The notes under the pieces were generated by a model. That model did not search any database and had not been told where the DNA came from. It saw only the letters and a program-made list of their open reading frames with translations. The position numbers and the translations under genes are program-made. From assembly GCF_900605015.1 (NCBI RefSeq), contig NZ_LR027573.1:570744-634743 (forward strand): DNA of 64,000 bases, in the 5' to 3' direction. Positions 34,465 through 43,340 of this stretch are shown piece after piece. The first letter of the stretch is position 1. Every line of letters begins with the position of its first letter. The stretch comes from Olsenella sp. Marseille-P4559. GTDB lineage: Bacteria; Actinomycetota; Coriobacteriia; Coriobacteriales; Atopobiaceae.

Positions 34465-37400
34465 ATGAGGAGGAGATCGGAAGAGCGACGCCGGGGCTTT
34501 GGCCTCGGTGCCCGTACGGTGAGAGTCTTTCTCACAGCTGCGCTCGTCATGTCCATGTCGCCCCTTCCCTCAACGGCCGCGTTCGCAGCGGATATGCAGG
34601 AGGAGGGTTCCGTGGAAGCACAGACTGCCCCACAGGAGGAGTCTGTCCCAAGCTCGGATGCCCCAAGCGATGACACCAACAACGCTGCAGATAGCACCAA
34701 CCCTGACCAGGCAGAGCCTGCAACCGTTGCCCCCACAAGTGCCGGCGCAGCAGCAACGCCGCAGGACAGCACTTCTCAGCCGTCCCCTCGTCGCGCGCCC
34801 GCGGCGCTGACCGCCGTCTATGTTGACGGCACCAACGGCAACGATGCCAATGACGGCTCGTCGTTCGACGGCGGCGCTGTCAAGACGCTTGCGAAGGCGC
34901 TTGAGATCCAGGCGGCCAACGCGTCGGTCACCACCATTTACGTGAGGGGCAATGTCGCCCTTTCCGCGACGGCGAGCATCCCCTCGGGCGTGACGCTTTC
35001 CATCGCATCTGATGGCGCGACGATCAGCGGTAGCGGCAACAGCATCGATGGCATCGTGCTCAAGAGCGGATCCACCCTCACGGGAGCAGGCACGCTCACA
35101 ATGACGGGCTTCAAGACGGCTCTCACCTCCCAGAGCGGCTCGACCATCACCGACGGCACCTACGTGTTCAAGGACAACGCAGGCTCGAACGGCACCAGGG
35201 GCATCTTCCTCGCCGGCACCGTGAGGGGCTCCTCCGGCAGGGACAAGCTCACCATCACGGCAGACGACAAGTGCAACACCAACTTCTACGCCTCGGGCAT
35301 GACGTTCGAGAACTGCACGGTCAACGTGGCCTCCCAGACCCGCACTTGGTTTGACGGGCACGATGTCACCCTCAAGAACGCATCGCTGACCGTCAAGGGC
35401 TTCGGGCAGACGTTCTACGTGAACAACCTGAACATGGAAGGCTCCGACCTCACAATCAATCCGTCGTGGTACGGCGCGACAGGCATGACGATTCAGTCGT
35501 CCGCGAACATCGTGAACTCTCACATCACGGCAAACGCCGGTTCCACCGCCGGCATCTCGATTGGTGCGGCGGGCGGAACGATCAACGTCACCGACTCCAC
35601 GCTCGAGTTCACCAACGGCGGCACAGGTGGCCTCAACGTGAACACGGGCAAGGTCATCCTCACCAACTCCACCATCAAGGGTGATGGAAGGAACAGCGGC
35701 GCCCTCTTTGGCGCACAGACCAACGGCTCTATCGAGTTCAGGGAAGACTGCCTGGTCGAAACCCCTGCGGCAGGCAATGCCGACAATGGCGCCGGCCAGA
35801 CGAAGAAGAACTTCATCGTGACGGGCGGCTCCTACCTCGTGAAGTACGCACCCAACTACAATAGCAGCCTTGGCAGCACCATCCCCACCAACGGCGCTGC
35901 TAACGGCGATGAGCAGCTTTCCCTGTTCACGCTGGCCGATTCCTCGGCCACGTCGTTGAGCCCTCTCAACAAGAACGGTCAGGCATACGACTACTCCGTT
36001 TCCAAGGCATCGAGCGACGGCGAGAAGCACGTCTGGGTGCCCGCTGCCAAGGTGACGTTCAAGCTCAACGCCGATGACGCGACGGAGCAGGTTTCCGCAT
36101 CCTATGCGGATGGCTCGACTGCCGACCAGACGTCGCTTGCCATGCGCGGCTATGCGCTTGAGGATGCCAAGTCCGTGGCGGGCGGCTCCACTGCGCTTCC
36201 CGATGACCCCCTTGCCGCAGGCTACAAGTTCCTCGGCTGGTTCTACAAGGATGCGACAGGTGCCGAGCAGCAGTTCTCCGGAGACAATACGATCACTGCC
36301 GATATGACGGTTTACGCGAAGTGGGAAAGCGACGCGACGTCGTACGCCGTCAAGTACCATAACGAGGCCGACACCGACGTGACGTACCTCTCCACGTCCA
36401 GCAACCCTGATCGTACGATCACCGTACTTTCGGCCGACGACATCATGAAGGCCAACCCGTCATTCGCCCGCGAGGGCAAGACCTTCAAGGGCTGGACCAC
36501 ACAGCCCAATGGCGCTGGCGACAAGGTTGCCGTAGGCAGCACCCTCACCATCCCTGCCGGTACCGCCGTCGTTGACCTGTACGCCGAATGGGAGGACCAG
36601 ACCGTAACGGTGAAGTTCTCCGCAAACGGCGGTACCTTCTCGTCTGACAGCGTGTTCAAGCAGAACCCCGACGTGTTCGATATCCAGACCGACGAGAACG
36701 GCGGCGAGGTCGCCGTTGTCAAGAAGCAGCCCAAGCTCTCTGACAAGATGACGCTCGATGCGCTGCTCAAGTCTTTGGGTGATGGATCTGTCTCCGCTTC
36801 CACCAAGGGCATCGCCAGCCCGGTCAAGACCAACTCTGATACCGCCTACACGGGCATTGCGACCTATAGGTATCACGTGCTTGGAAATGAGGCCGTTGAA
36901 GACACTCTCTGGGGATTCCCCTTGGGGACCTATAGCTATTACTACTGGTTCAACGACGCCGCTGGCACCGACAAGGCGACCATCGATGGCAGCGGCACAC
37001 TGACCCAGGACGTGACGTACTACCTCAAGTGGGCTGTTGACCCCAACGTCGAGATAGTCGAGGCCACGAGCCAGATTCCAAGCGACATGTGGAGCGGCTC
37101 CCAGAGCGACACCACGTCCATCAGGGAGGTCACCACGGGTGAGACCTTCAGCATGACGGGCGCCGTCGATGCGTCGGGCATCGTCAGCCAGATGGATGCG
37201 CTCGAAAGCTCCATCGCCGGTGGCCTGGACGACCTCACCAAGATCACGCTCTCTGACGCCTCCTCCACCTTCACGGCGACCATCACGCTGCCTGACGGCG
37301 TCGTCGTGCCGTCCAGCCCCACGGTCACGGCAACAGGACTTGGCAGTTGCTTTGAGCTGAAGGGTGCGACCGTCGATGGCCAGAAGGTTACCGTGACGTT

Positions 37401-39249
37401 CGGCCTGAAGGGCACGTACGAGAACTACAGGCAGCTCAAGGATGCCGTGGTCTCCACCGGCGGGGATGACGCGCCCACCGCCGCGCTCCCCAAGCCCATC
37501 ACGGTCACCGTCGACGGCCTCACGCTCGACGCCAGCAGTGTAACCAATGGCCAGGAGCTCACGGCCACGGGCGTCGTGAGCGGCACGTTCTCCTCCTTTG
37601 CGGAGAACACCGTGACGGGCAAGGTCAAGAAGTTCGACTTCACCTGGAATGGCGAGCAGATTGCCGCCAATGCAGATCCGCGCGGCACGGACATCCGTCA
37701 GACTCTACTTGTCGTGAAGCCCGCAGACCAGACACTTCCCGCTGACATCCTGGTTGGAAACGACACCGAGCACGACGCCGTCTATCCGGTTCTTCCGGGA
37801 CAGACGATCGATTTCACAGGCGCCATCGAGGCGTCTGTGGTGAAGGCTCAGATGAGGGGCATCGAATCGCAGTTCCCTGGAACGACGGACTATGCCGACA
37901 TCAAGCTCACGGACATGTCCTCCTCCTTTACGGCCACGTTCACCATCCCCAATGGCATGACCCTCCCCGAGAACCTGACCAAGGATTCCGTCAGGCTCGA
38001 AGGGTTCTCCGACACCTTCTCCGTGACTGACCTTTCTGTCAGTGGAAAGGCCGTCACCGTCAAGATGACGCTCAAGGATGGCATCGAGACGTACAAAGAT
38101 CTTCAGGAGGCCGTCATCGACAACCTGGGCGACACGATGAAGGTCACCCTTCCCGGCGTGAAGATCAACGACGACTTCCCCGCAGGGGATACGGCCACCG
38201 TCTCCGGTACCGTGAATGGCAACTTCAAGGCCCATGCAACGAAGACCGCGACGGGCACTACGAAGGCCTTCTCCTTCACGTGGGAGGGCGTGCAGAAGCC
38301 CGATGGCATGGACGCCACGGCCAACTCCGTGGATGACGGCATCCTGTTCACGGTTGCGGCGGTCTCGCCCATGGAGTCCAACCTTCCGGGTGACATGCTG
38401 GTGGGTGCCAACACCGAGCACGACGCGGTCATTGAGCTCCCCCAGGGCTCCACGTTCGACCTCACGGGCGCCATCCTTGCTGCTTCCATCCAGGACCAGA
38501 TGAACAAGATCGAGGCCGCGTATCCCAACACAGGCCACGATGACATCGCGCTCGATAACCTGAAGTTCTCGTTCGTAGCCACGTTCACCGTCCCCGATGA
38601 CATGACGCTGCCGGCCGACCTCGATGCGAGTAAGGTCACGGCCACAGACTTTGGAGATGGCTTCAAGGTGAGCGACGTGCAGGTAAGCGGCAGGACCGTA
38701 ACCGTCACCTTTGCCCTAAGCGACCCCGACTCCATCAGGACCTACACGGACCTCGAGAGGGTCGTGGACGGTGCCGGCACAACCGACGGCTGGATGAGGC
38801 TCACGGTTCCCGGCATCAAGATTGATAGTGACGCAACGGTAGGCTCGAACCTCACCATCGTCGGCACGGTCAGGGGCTCCTTCAGCGCCACCGCCGAATC
38901 TGCGGCTGGCACGCACAAGGCGTTCTCCTTCGTCTGGAACGCGACGCAATGGCCCGATGGCAGGGACGCGGTGGCAACTGACGACGAGACCATCCAGCTG
39001 ACGGTGCGGCCCGCCGGGGCGACCGGGCCCTCCGCACCCGGTCCCGACACGCCCGGGCCCTCCACACCCGGTCCCGACACGCCCGGGCCCGCCACGCCCT
39101 CCGCACCCGGCGGCGGCCCCGCCGTCACGCCGGCGAGGGTCCCCAACACGGGTGATGCCTCACTTTCCACCTTTGCCATCCTGGTGGTTGCAGGCCTAGG
39201 TGCCGTAGCCATTGCCGTTGGCGCACGCGCTAGGCGCAAGTCCGAATAA
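34465..39249 (+). CDS. giant LPXTG-type surface protein with beta-helix, InlB-like repeats and a triple repeat
   Basis: A 1594-residue cell-wall protein. Residues 1-43 form a long signal peptide (Arg-rich start, hydrophobic core, cleavage near STAAFA). Residues about 110-450 look like a right-handed parallel beta-helix. Residues about 528-860 hold three InlB B-repeat/Listeria-Bacteroides-type units, for example GYKFLGWFYKD and MTVYAKWE. Three tandem units of about 210 residues follow (867-1076, 1079-1289, 1294-1513), each with a D/S-x-x-L-P-x-D-M/I-L entry, a SFTATFT strand and KAFSFTWEG at the end. A Pro-rich stalk (PGPDTPGPSTPG) precedes the sortase motif VPNTG (1559-1563), a membrane helix and the tail RARRKSE. 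The ATG at 34465 follows GAGAGGAG. Probable role: host adhesion. No similar gene is adjacent, and no sortase gene is in the window. Confidence 0.92.
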   Translation: MRRRSEERRRGFGLGARTVRVFLTAALVMSMSPLPSTAAFAADMQEEGSVEAQTAPQEESVPSSDAPSDDTNNAADSTNPDQAEPATVAPTSAGAAATPQDSTSQPSPRRAPAALTAVYVDGTNGNDANDGSSFDGGAVKTLAKALEIQAANASVTTIYVRGNVALSATASIPSGVTLSIASDGATISGSGNSIDGIVLKSGSTLTGAGTLTMTGFKTALTSQSGSTITDGTYVFKDNAGSNGTRGIFLAGTVRGSSGRDKLTITADDKCNTNFYASGMTFENCTVNVASQTRTWFDGHDVTLKNASLTVKGFGQTFYVNNLNMEGSDLTINPSWYGATGMTIQSSANIVNSHITANAGSTAGISIGAAGGTINVTDSTLEFTNGGTGGLNVNTGKVILTNSTIKGDGRNSGALFGAQTNGSIEFREDCLVETPAAGNADNGAGQTKKNFIVTGGSYLVKYAPNYNSSLGSTIPTNGAANGDEQLSLFTLADSSATSLSPLNKNGQAYDYSVSKASSDGEKHVWVPAAKVTFKLNADDATEQVSASYADGSTADQTSLAMRGYALEDAKSVAGGSTALPDDPLAAGYKFLGWFYKDATGAEQQFSGDNTITADMTVYAKWESDATSYAVKYHNEADTDVTYLSTSSNPDRTITVLSADDIMKANPSFAREGKTFKGWTTQPNGAGDKVAVGSTLTIPAGTAVVDLYAEWEDQTVTVKFSANGGTFSSDSVFKQNPDVFDIQTDENGGEVAVVKKQPKLSDKMTLDALLKSLGDGSVSASTKGIASPVKTNSDTAYTGIATYRYHVLGNEAVEDTLWGFPLGTYSYYYWFNDAAGTDKATIDGSGTLTQDVTYYLKWAVDPNVEIVEATSQIPSDMWSGSQSDTTSIREVTTGETFSMTGAVDASGIVSQMDALESSIAGGLDDLTKITLSDASSTFTATITLPDGVVVPSSPTVTATGLGSCFELKGATVDGQKVTVTFGLKGTYENYRQLKDAVVSTGGDDAPTAALPKPITVTVDGLTLDASSVTNGQELTATGVVSGTFSSFAENTVTGKVKKFDFTWNGEQIAANADPRGTDIRQTLLVVKPADQTLPADILVGNDTEHDAVYPVLPGQTIDFTGAIEASVVKAQMRGIESQFPGTTDYADIKLTDMSSSFTATFTIPNGMTLPENLTKDSVRLEGFSDTFSVTDLSVSGKAVTVKMTLKDGIETYKDLQEAVIDNLGDTMKVTLPGVKINDDFPAGDTATVSGTVNGNFKAHATKTATGTTKAFSFTWEGVQKPDGMDATANSVDDGILFTVAAVSPMESNLPGDMLVGANTEHDAVIELPQGSTFDLTGAILAASIQDQMNKIEAAYPNTGHDDIALDNLKFSFVATFTVPDDMTLPADLDASKVTATDFGDGFKVSDVQVSGRTVTVTFALSDPDSIRTYTDLERVVDGAGTTDGWMRLTVPGIKIDSDATVGSNLTIVGTVRGSFSATAESAAGTHKAFSFVWNATQWPDGRDAVATDDETIQLTVRPAGATGPSAPGPDTPGPSTPGPDTPGPATPSAPGGGPAVTPARVPNTGDASLSTFAILVVAGLGAVAIAVGARARRKSE

Positions 39250-39275
39250 CGCACGGGCACAGAGCACCAAACCAC

Positions 39276-39316
39276 AACTCCCAGGACACGTTGGTTGCCC
39301 TGGGAGTTTCTCTTTA
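39276..39316 (+). terminator. intrinsic terminator after the surface protein gene
   Basis: A perfect 10-bp stem (AACTCCCAGG 39276-39285, CCTGGGAGTT 39299-39308) with a 13-nt loop, followed by TCTCTTTA. It lies 27 bp after the stop codon and before the convergent response-regulator gene. Confidence 0.85.
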
Positions 39317-39335
39317 TCGCCCCGCTGTCACACCC

Positions 39336-39962
39336 CTACCCGCGGTAGTAGTACACGGCAATCTGCGTGCGATTGTGCAAGCCAAGCTTGGCGAGAATCG
39401 CCGAGATGTGGTTGCGCACGGTGCCCTCGCTCATGTAGAGCGTCGAGGCAACCTCGGCGTTGCTCATCCCGTCTGCAATTGCGCGGACTACCTCGCGCTC
39501 ACGCTCGGTGAGACCGTGCATGTCGCGCTCTTTTCGCCGTGGCCCCGTACCATCGGCCGAGAGCGCTGCCGCACGGGCCAGCACCTCGCCCTCAAGCACG
39601 CTCTGCCCGGCCATAACCGAGCGCAGTGCGGGTGCGATAGTCGCCACGTCCTGCTTGATGAGATAGCCTCGCGCCCCAAGGCGCAGGGCACGCACGATGT
39701 AGTCATCATCGGAGAACGTGGTGAGAAAGACCACGCGCGCAGCAGGGTCCGCAACCAGAATCTTCTCGGCGGCACCCAGGCCGTCTCCGCCAGGCATCTG
39801 AATGTCCATGAGCACCACGTCGGGCGAGCATGCCGAGAAGAGCGAGACCGCCTCATCCCCGTTGGTGCCGCAGCCCACCACGTCGATGTCCTTCTCGGCA
39901 CCAAGAATCGTCGCGAGAGACCTCACCACAAACTTGTCATCATCCACCACGATGATCCTCAC
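39336..39962 (-). CDS. NarL/LuxR-family response regulator
   Basis: A 208-residue two-component regulator. The receiver domain (1-120) has the acidic pocket VVDDD, phospho-acceptor Asp in DVVLMDIQMPGGDG, the switch Thr in FLTTFSDDD and Lys in GYLIKQD. The LuxR-type helix-turn-helix (about 145-205) has LTEREREVVRAIADGMSN and EGTVRNHISAILAKLGL. The GTG start at 39960-39962 follows GGGAGGT. It lies 2 bp after the histidine kinase stop and is likely co-translated with it. Its probable target is the divergent ABC exporter through the paired palindromes at 41102-41150. Confidence 0.95.
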   Translation of the reverse strand: MRIIVVDDDKFVVRSLATILGAEKDIDVVGCGTNGDEAVSLFSACSPDVVLMDIQMPGGDGLGAAEKILVADPAARVVFLTTFSDDDYIVRALRLGARGYLIKQDVATIAPALRSVMAGQSVLEGEVLARAAALSADGTGPRRKERDMHGLTEREREVVRAIADGMSNAEVASTLYMSEGTVRNHISAILAKLGLHNRTQIAVYYYRG

Positions 39963-39964
39963 GG

Positions 39965-41059
39965 TTACCTCCCCCTGGGGATGGACGCAAACACCGAGAA
40001 GCGCTGCCCGTCCGTCGCGACCGTCAGCGTACCACCCCGTCCCTCAACTCGCTCGCGCATGCCGCGAATGCCCATGCCGCATTCCTCGAGCCCAGAGGCT
40101 TCCCTCGGCACGCTGCCGTCGTTCACCACCTTGAGCTGCCAGATGCCCGGCATGCCGGTCGCCTTGACCGAGGCATGGGTGGCATGCGCATGGCGAGCGG
40201 CGTTTGTGAGCGCCTCGCGCGTGACGGCAACAAGGCATCGGCTCACCTCGGCGGGCGGCAGCGCATCGGTATCGCAACTCACCGTAACGTCTGCAATGCC
40301 GCTTTCCCGGGCAAGTCGGTTGAGTTCCACCCCAAGGTCGACAGACGAGTCGTCCAGCGCGTGCATGCTCTGCCGCATGGAGCTCATGGCCTCCCCCAGG
40401 CCCGAGGCAAGCTCGCCAAGTTCCTCGGTAGCCTGCGAATCGTCGCGGTGCACCACCTTGAGCGCCTCGACCTCGAGCACCAGCCGCGTGAGCAGGTGCC
40501 CCACGGAGTCGTGGATCTCTCGTGCGATGCGCGTGCGCTCGGCAAGCGCCGCTGCGTGTGTCTCGTGCTCGCGCGCGTCCTCAAGCTCGCGGTTCTTCTT
40601 GCTCAGGGAAAGCACCTTGTCAGAGAGGTCATCCTCAAGCCGGTGCAGCCCTTGGGAGAGCCCCACCTCGCGCCCGCAGCGCCACGACAGCGCCATGGAG
40701 CACCCCACAAAGGCGAGAAGGACGGTAGCGCGCGATACCGGAAGCGCACCCGCCACCCACGGGCATGCGGCAACGCACAGCCCAACCACCCACGTCCAAC
40801 GCCAGCGAATGCGGGGCAGGTCATAGGCCACAAGCGGCAACGTCACCCAAGCGCCGGGGACGAGCGCTGCGGCCACGCACGCAGCGCAGCAGAGCCCGGC
40901 CGCAACGGCCGAAGCACACGTGTACGAAAGCTCGAATGCCGCACTTGCGCATACCGCCACGGCCACCGCGACCACAATCGCGGCAGACGCCTCGCCGGCC
41001 AGCACAACCAACGCCAGGCAGGCGAGAAACACAAGGCACTTGTCGGCGAGTCTCTCCAT
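39965..41059 (-). CDS. sensor histidine kinase (HisKA_3 type)
   Basis: A 364-residue membrane kinase. Five to six hydrophobic segments occupy residues 8-150. A coiled linker (LEDDLSDKVLSLSKKNRELE) leads to the HisKA_3 box AERTRIAREIHDSVGHLLTR with the phospho-acceptor His. The C-terminal ATPase domain is degraded-looking but has REALTNAARHAHAT (N box) and GMGIRGMRERVEGRGG (G box). No extracellular sensor domain is obvious, so it probably senses within the membrane, as cell-envelope stress kinases do. The ATG at 41057-41059 lacks a ribosome site, and a TATACT lies just upstream, so a leaderless mRNA is possible. Confidence 0.9.
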   Translation of the reverse strand: MERLADKCLVFLACLALVVLAGEASAAIVVAVAVAVCASAAFELSYTCASAVAAGLCCAACVAAALVPGAWVTLPLVAYDLPRIRWRWTWVVGLCVAACPWVAGALPVSRATVLLAFVGCSMALSWRCGREVGLSQGLHRLEDDLSDKVLSLSKKNRELEDAREHETHAAALAERTRIAREIHDSVGHLLTRLVLEVEALKVVHRDDSQATEELGELASGLGEAMSSMRQSMHALDDSSVDLGVELNRLARESGIADVTVSCDTDALPPAEVSRCLVAVTREALTNAARHAHATHASVKATGMPGIWQLKVVNDGSVPREASGLEECGMGIRGMRERVEGRGGTLTVATDGQRFSVFASIPRGR

Positions 41060-41101
41060 GAGGCAAGTATAAGGGTGGACAAGCGTGAACGCCGCGCGCC
41101 A

Positions 41102-41150
41102 ACCCATGACAAACGTCATGGGTGTCTCGAAAACAGGTGACACCGGTCAC
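41102..41150. promoter_or_regulatory. two palindromic operators between the two-component genes and the ABC exporter
   Basis: Site 1: ACCCATGAC-AAAC-GTCATGGGT (9-bp perfect arms, 41102-41123, 4-nt spacer). Site 2: GTGAC-ACCG-GTCAC (41137-41150). Both share TGAC-N4-GTCA, and their centres are 31 bp apart, three helical turns. NarL/LuxR-type regulators of exporters bind such sites. Confidence 0.65.
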
Positions 41151-41207
41151 TTCCGCCACGCGCGCCAAAACGCGAGACTTGATGCAGCACAGGAAAGGAG
41201 ACCGGCC

Positions 41208-42161
41208 ATGGAACCCCAAGTCCCTGTCGTTCGCATTACTAACCTGGTCAAGCGCTACGGCGACCTCGTTGCCGTGGACCATCTCTCGCTGGACATCGCC
41301 CAGGGCGAGGTGTTTGGCCTCCTGGGCCCCAATGGCTCGGGCAAGACCACCACCATCAACTGCATCCTGCAGCTCCTCACCCATGACCACGGTGAGATAG
41401 AGCTCTTTGGCCAGCCCATGCGACCCACAAGCTACGAGCTCAAGCGCCTCATTGGCACTGTGCCGCAGGAGGTTGCCGTCTTCGACGAGCTCACGGTGCG
41501 CGAGAACGTGGACAGCTTCTGCGCGCTCTATGTGCCCGACCGCACGCGCCGTCGCAAGCTGGTCGACCGTGCCATTGCGTTTGTGGGGCTCGAGAAGTTC
41601 GAGGGCTTTCGCCCCAAGAAGCTCTCGGGCGGGCTCCTTCGCCGCTTGAACATCGCCTGCGGCATAGCCCACCAGCCCAAGCTCATCATCATGGACGAGC
41701 CGACCGTCGCCGTGGACCCGCAGAGCAGAAACGCCATTCTCGACGGCATCGAGCGCCTGAACGCCGAGGGGGCCACGGTAATCTATACCTCGCACTACAT
41801 GGAGGAAGTCGAGCGGCTGTGCAGCCGCATCACGATTATGGACCACGGGCGCAGCATGGCAAGCGGTACCACCGACGAACTCAAGGGCATGGTGGGCACA
41901 GGCGAGAAGGTCTCCATCGAGGTGGGTGCCCTGGACGAGCCCACGCTCGAGCGCGTGCGCGCCCTTCCCCACGTGCGCTCGGTGGAGCTTGCGGATGGCA
42001 TGCTGCACGCACAGTGCTCCACGGGCGCCCACAACCTTGCGGACATCCTGGGCGTGCTCGGCTCCGCAGGCGTTTCCTTTGGGCGCGTGCTCTCGGAACC
42101 GCCCACCTTGAACGACGTGTTCCTCGAGATAACGGGACGCCAGCTCCGCGACGAGGCATAG
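41208..42161 (+). CDS. ABC-2 exporter ATPase
   Basis: A 317-residue ATP-binding subunit of a type V (ABC-2) exporter. Walker A is GPNGSGKTT, the Q loop is VPQEVAVFDELT, the signature reads LSGGLLRRLNIA and Walker B LIIMDEPTVAVD, with H-loop YTSHYMEEVERL. The last 80 residues form the DUF4162-like tail common in drug or antimicrobial-peptide exporters (SEPPTLNDVFLEITG). The signature LSGGLLRR deviates from LSGGQ/M but is a common variant in this group. GGAAAGGAG precedes the ATG at 41208. First gene of a three-gene operon divergent from its presumed two-component regulator. Confidence 0.93.
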   Translation: MEPQVPVVRITNLVKRYGDLVAVDHLSLDIAQGEVFGLLGPNGSGKTTTINCILQLLTHDHGEIELFGQPMRPTSYELKRLIGTVPQEVAVFDELTVRENVDSFCALYVPDRTRRRKLVDRAIAFVGLEKFEGFRPKKLSGGLLRRLNIACGIAHQPKLIIMDEPTVAVDPQSRNAILDGIERLNAEGATVIYTSHYMEEVERLCSRITIMDHGRSMASGTTDELKGMVGTGEKVSIEVGALDEPTLERVRALPHVRSVELADGMLHAQCSTGAHNLADILGVLGSAGVSFGRVLSEPPTLNDVFLEITGRQLRDEA

Positions 42162-42170
42162 GGGGCAACC

Positions 42171-43340
42171 ATGCTCACAAGCTTTAGGACCTGTGTCATC
42201 TCCCTTGTGCGCGACCGGGCGCTGCTCGTATGGGCGCTCGCGTTTCCCATCATCTTGACCTGCATCTTCATGGGAATGTTCTCGGGACTTAACGATGCAT
42301 ACTCCATGGTGGGCTCTACGCTCGGCGTAATGCGCGACGCCAACTACCAGGCCGCAACGGGACTCGACGAGACGCTTGGCGCCATCTCGGATGCAAGCTC
42401 GGAAGACCACATCGTGGACCTTGTGTACTACGACAGCGCCGGGAAGGCAGAGGACGCCGCCAACGCAGGCGATATCGACGCCTATCTCGCCGTGGACGCG
42501 GACGGCACACCCCAGCTGCACGTAAGCCCGGAGAGCATCGCCGAGAACGGCACCCTGCCGGCCTCCGTCCTCACCGAGGTGCTCGACTCGTACATGAGGA
42601 TACGTGCGTCTATCGAAAACGTGGCTGCCCAGAGGCCAGACCTCGTGCTCTCGGGTGCCGCCCAGGCAGCGTTTGGCAAGGGTGCCGTGAGCACCGTGCA
42701 CCTGCAGGCAACCAAGACCACGCCCAACCCAGATGCGCGCTACTACTACGCACTTCTCGCGATGGCCGCGGGCCTGGGCGCAACGGCAGCGATGGTCTCC
42801 GTAAGGGGGCTTCTGCCCACGGCAGGGGCGCTTGGTGCGCGTCAGTCCCTTGCGGCCACACCGCGCTGGCGCATGCTCGTAGGCACGCTCCTCGGCACGT
42901 GGCTCTGCCAGTTTGCGTGCATGCTCGCCGCGCTTGCGTTCATGCGCTTTGTGGCCAAGGTTGACTTTGGGGGCAATGGCGCGCTGGTAGTGCTTGCCAT
43001 CTTCGTCTCGACGCTTACGGGCTGTGCGGCCGGGGCGCTTCTCGGCACCATTCCTCGCATGGAGACCGGCATGGCCTCTGGCATCACGTGCCTGCTCTCG
43101 CTCTTCACGGGGCTGTACGGAACGGCATCCCAGAGGATTGCCGACCAGATTGAGGCCACGGCGCCCGCGCTTGCGCACGCAAACCCACTCTGGCAGATGA
43201 CGAACTGCTTCTACTCGCTCCTCTACTACGACACGCTTGACGCCTTTGCCACAAGCTGCGTGACGCTCGTAGCCATGGCGGCGGTCTTTCTCGCCCTGGC
43301 ATCCCTGGGCATGAGGAGGCTTTCCCATGAGCACCTTTAA
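42171..43340 (+). CDS. ABC-2 exporter permease 1
   Basis: A 389-residue membrane subunit. One helix near the N-terminus (LLVWALAFPIILTCIFMGMF) is followed by a large extracellular domain of about 150 residues, then five to six helices from residue 190 on, the usual ABC2_membrane_3 topology. The loop contains a VDLVYYDS segment seen in such domains. The ATG at 42171 lies 9 bp after the ATPase stop. Its 3' end overlaps the next permease by 14 bp. Cargo cannot be read from the sequence. Confidence 0.9.
   Translation: MLTSFRTCVISLVRDRALLVWALAFPIILTCIFMGMFSGLNDAYSMVGSTLGVMRDANYQAATGLDETLGAISDASSEDHIVDLVYYDSAGKAEDAANAGDIDAYLAVDADGTPQLHVSPESIAENGTLPASVLTEVLDSYMRIRASIENVAAQRPDLVLSGAAQAAFGKGAVSTVHLQATKTTPNPDARYYYALLAMAAGLGATAAMVSVRGLLPTAGALGARQSLAATPRWRMLVGTLLGTWLCQFACMLAALAFMRFVAKVDFGGNGALVVLAIFVSTLTGCAAGALLGTIPRMETGMASGITCLLSLFTGLYGTASQRIADQIEATAPALAHANPLWQMTNCFYSLLYYDTLDAFATSCVTLVAMAAVFLALASLGMRRLSHEHL

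Noticed and set aside
40821..43334. 837-codon open frame antisense to the ABC-2 exporter genes
   Set aside because: Its translation is low-complexity (His, Arg, Gly rich), it has no ribosome site or family features, and it opposes three well-supported genes.
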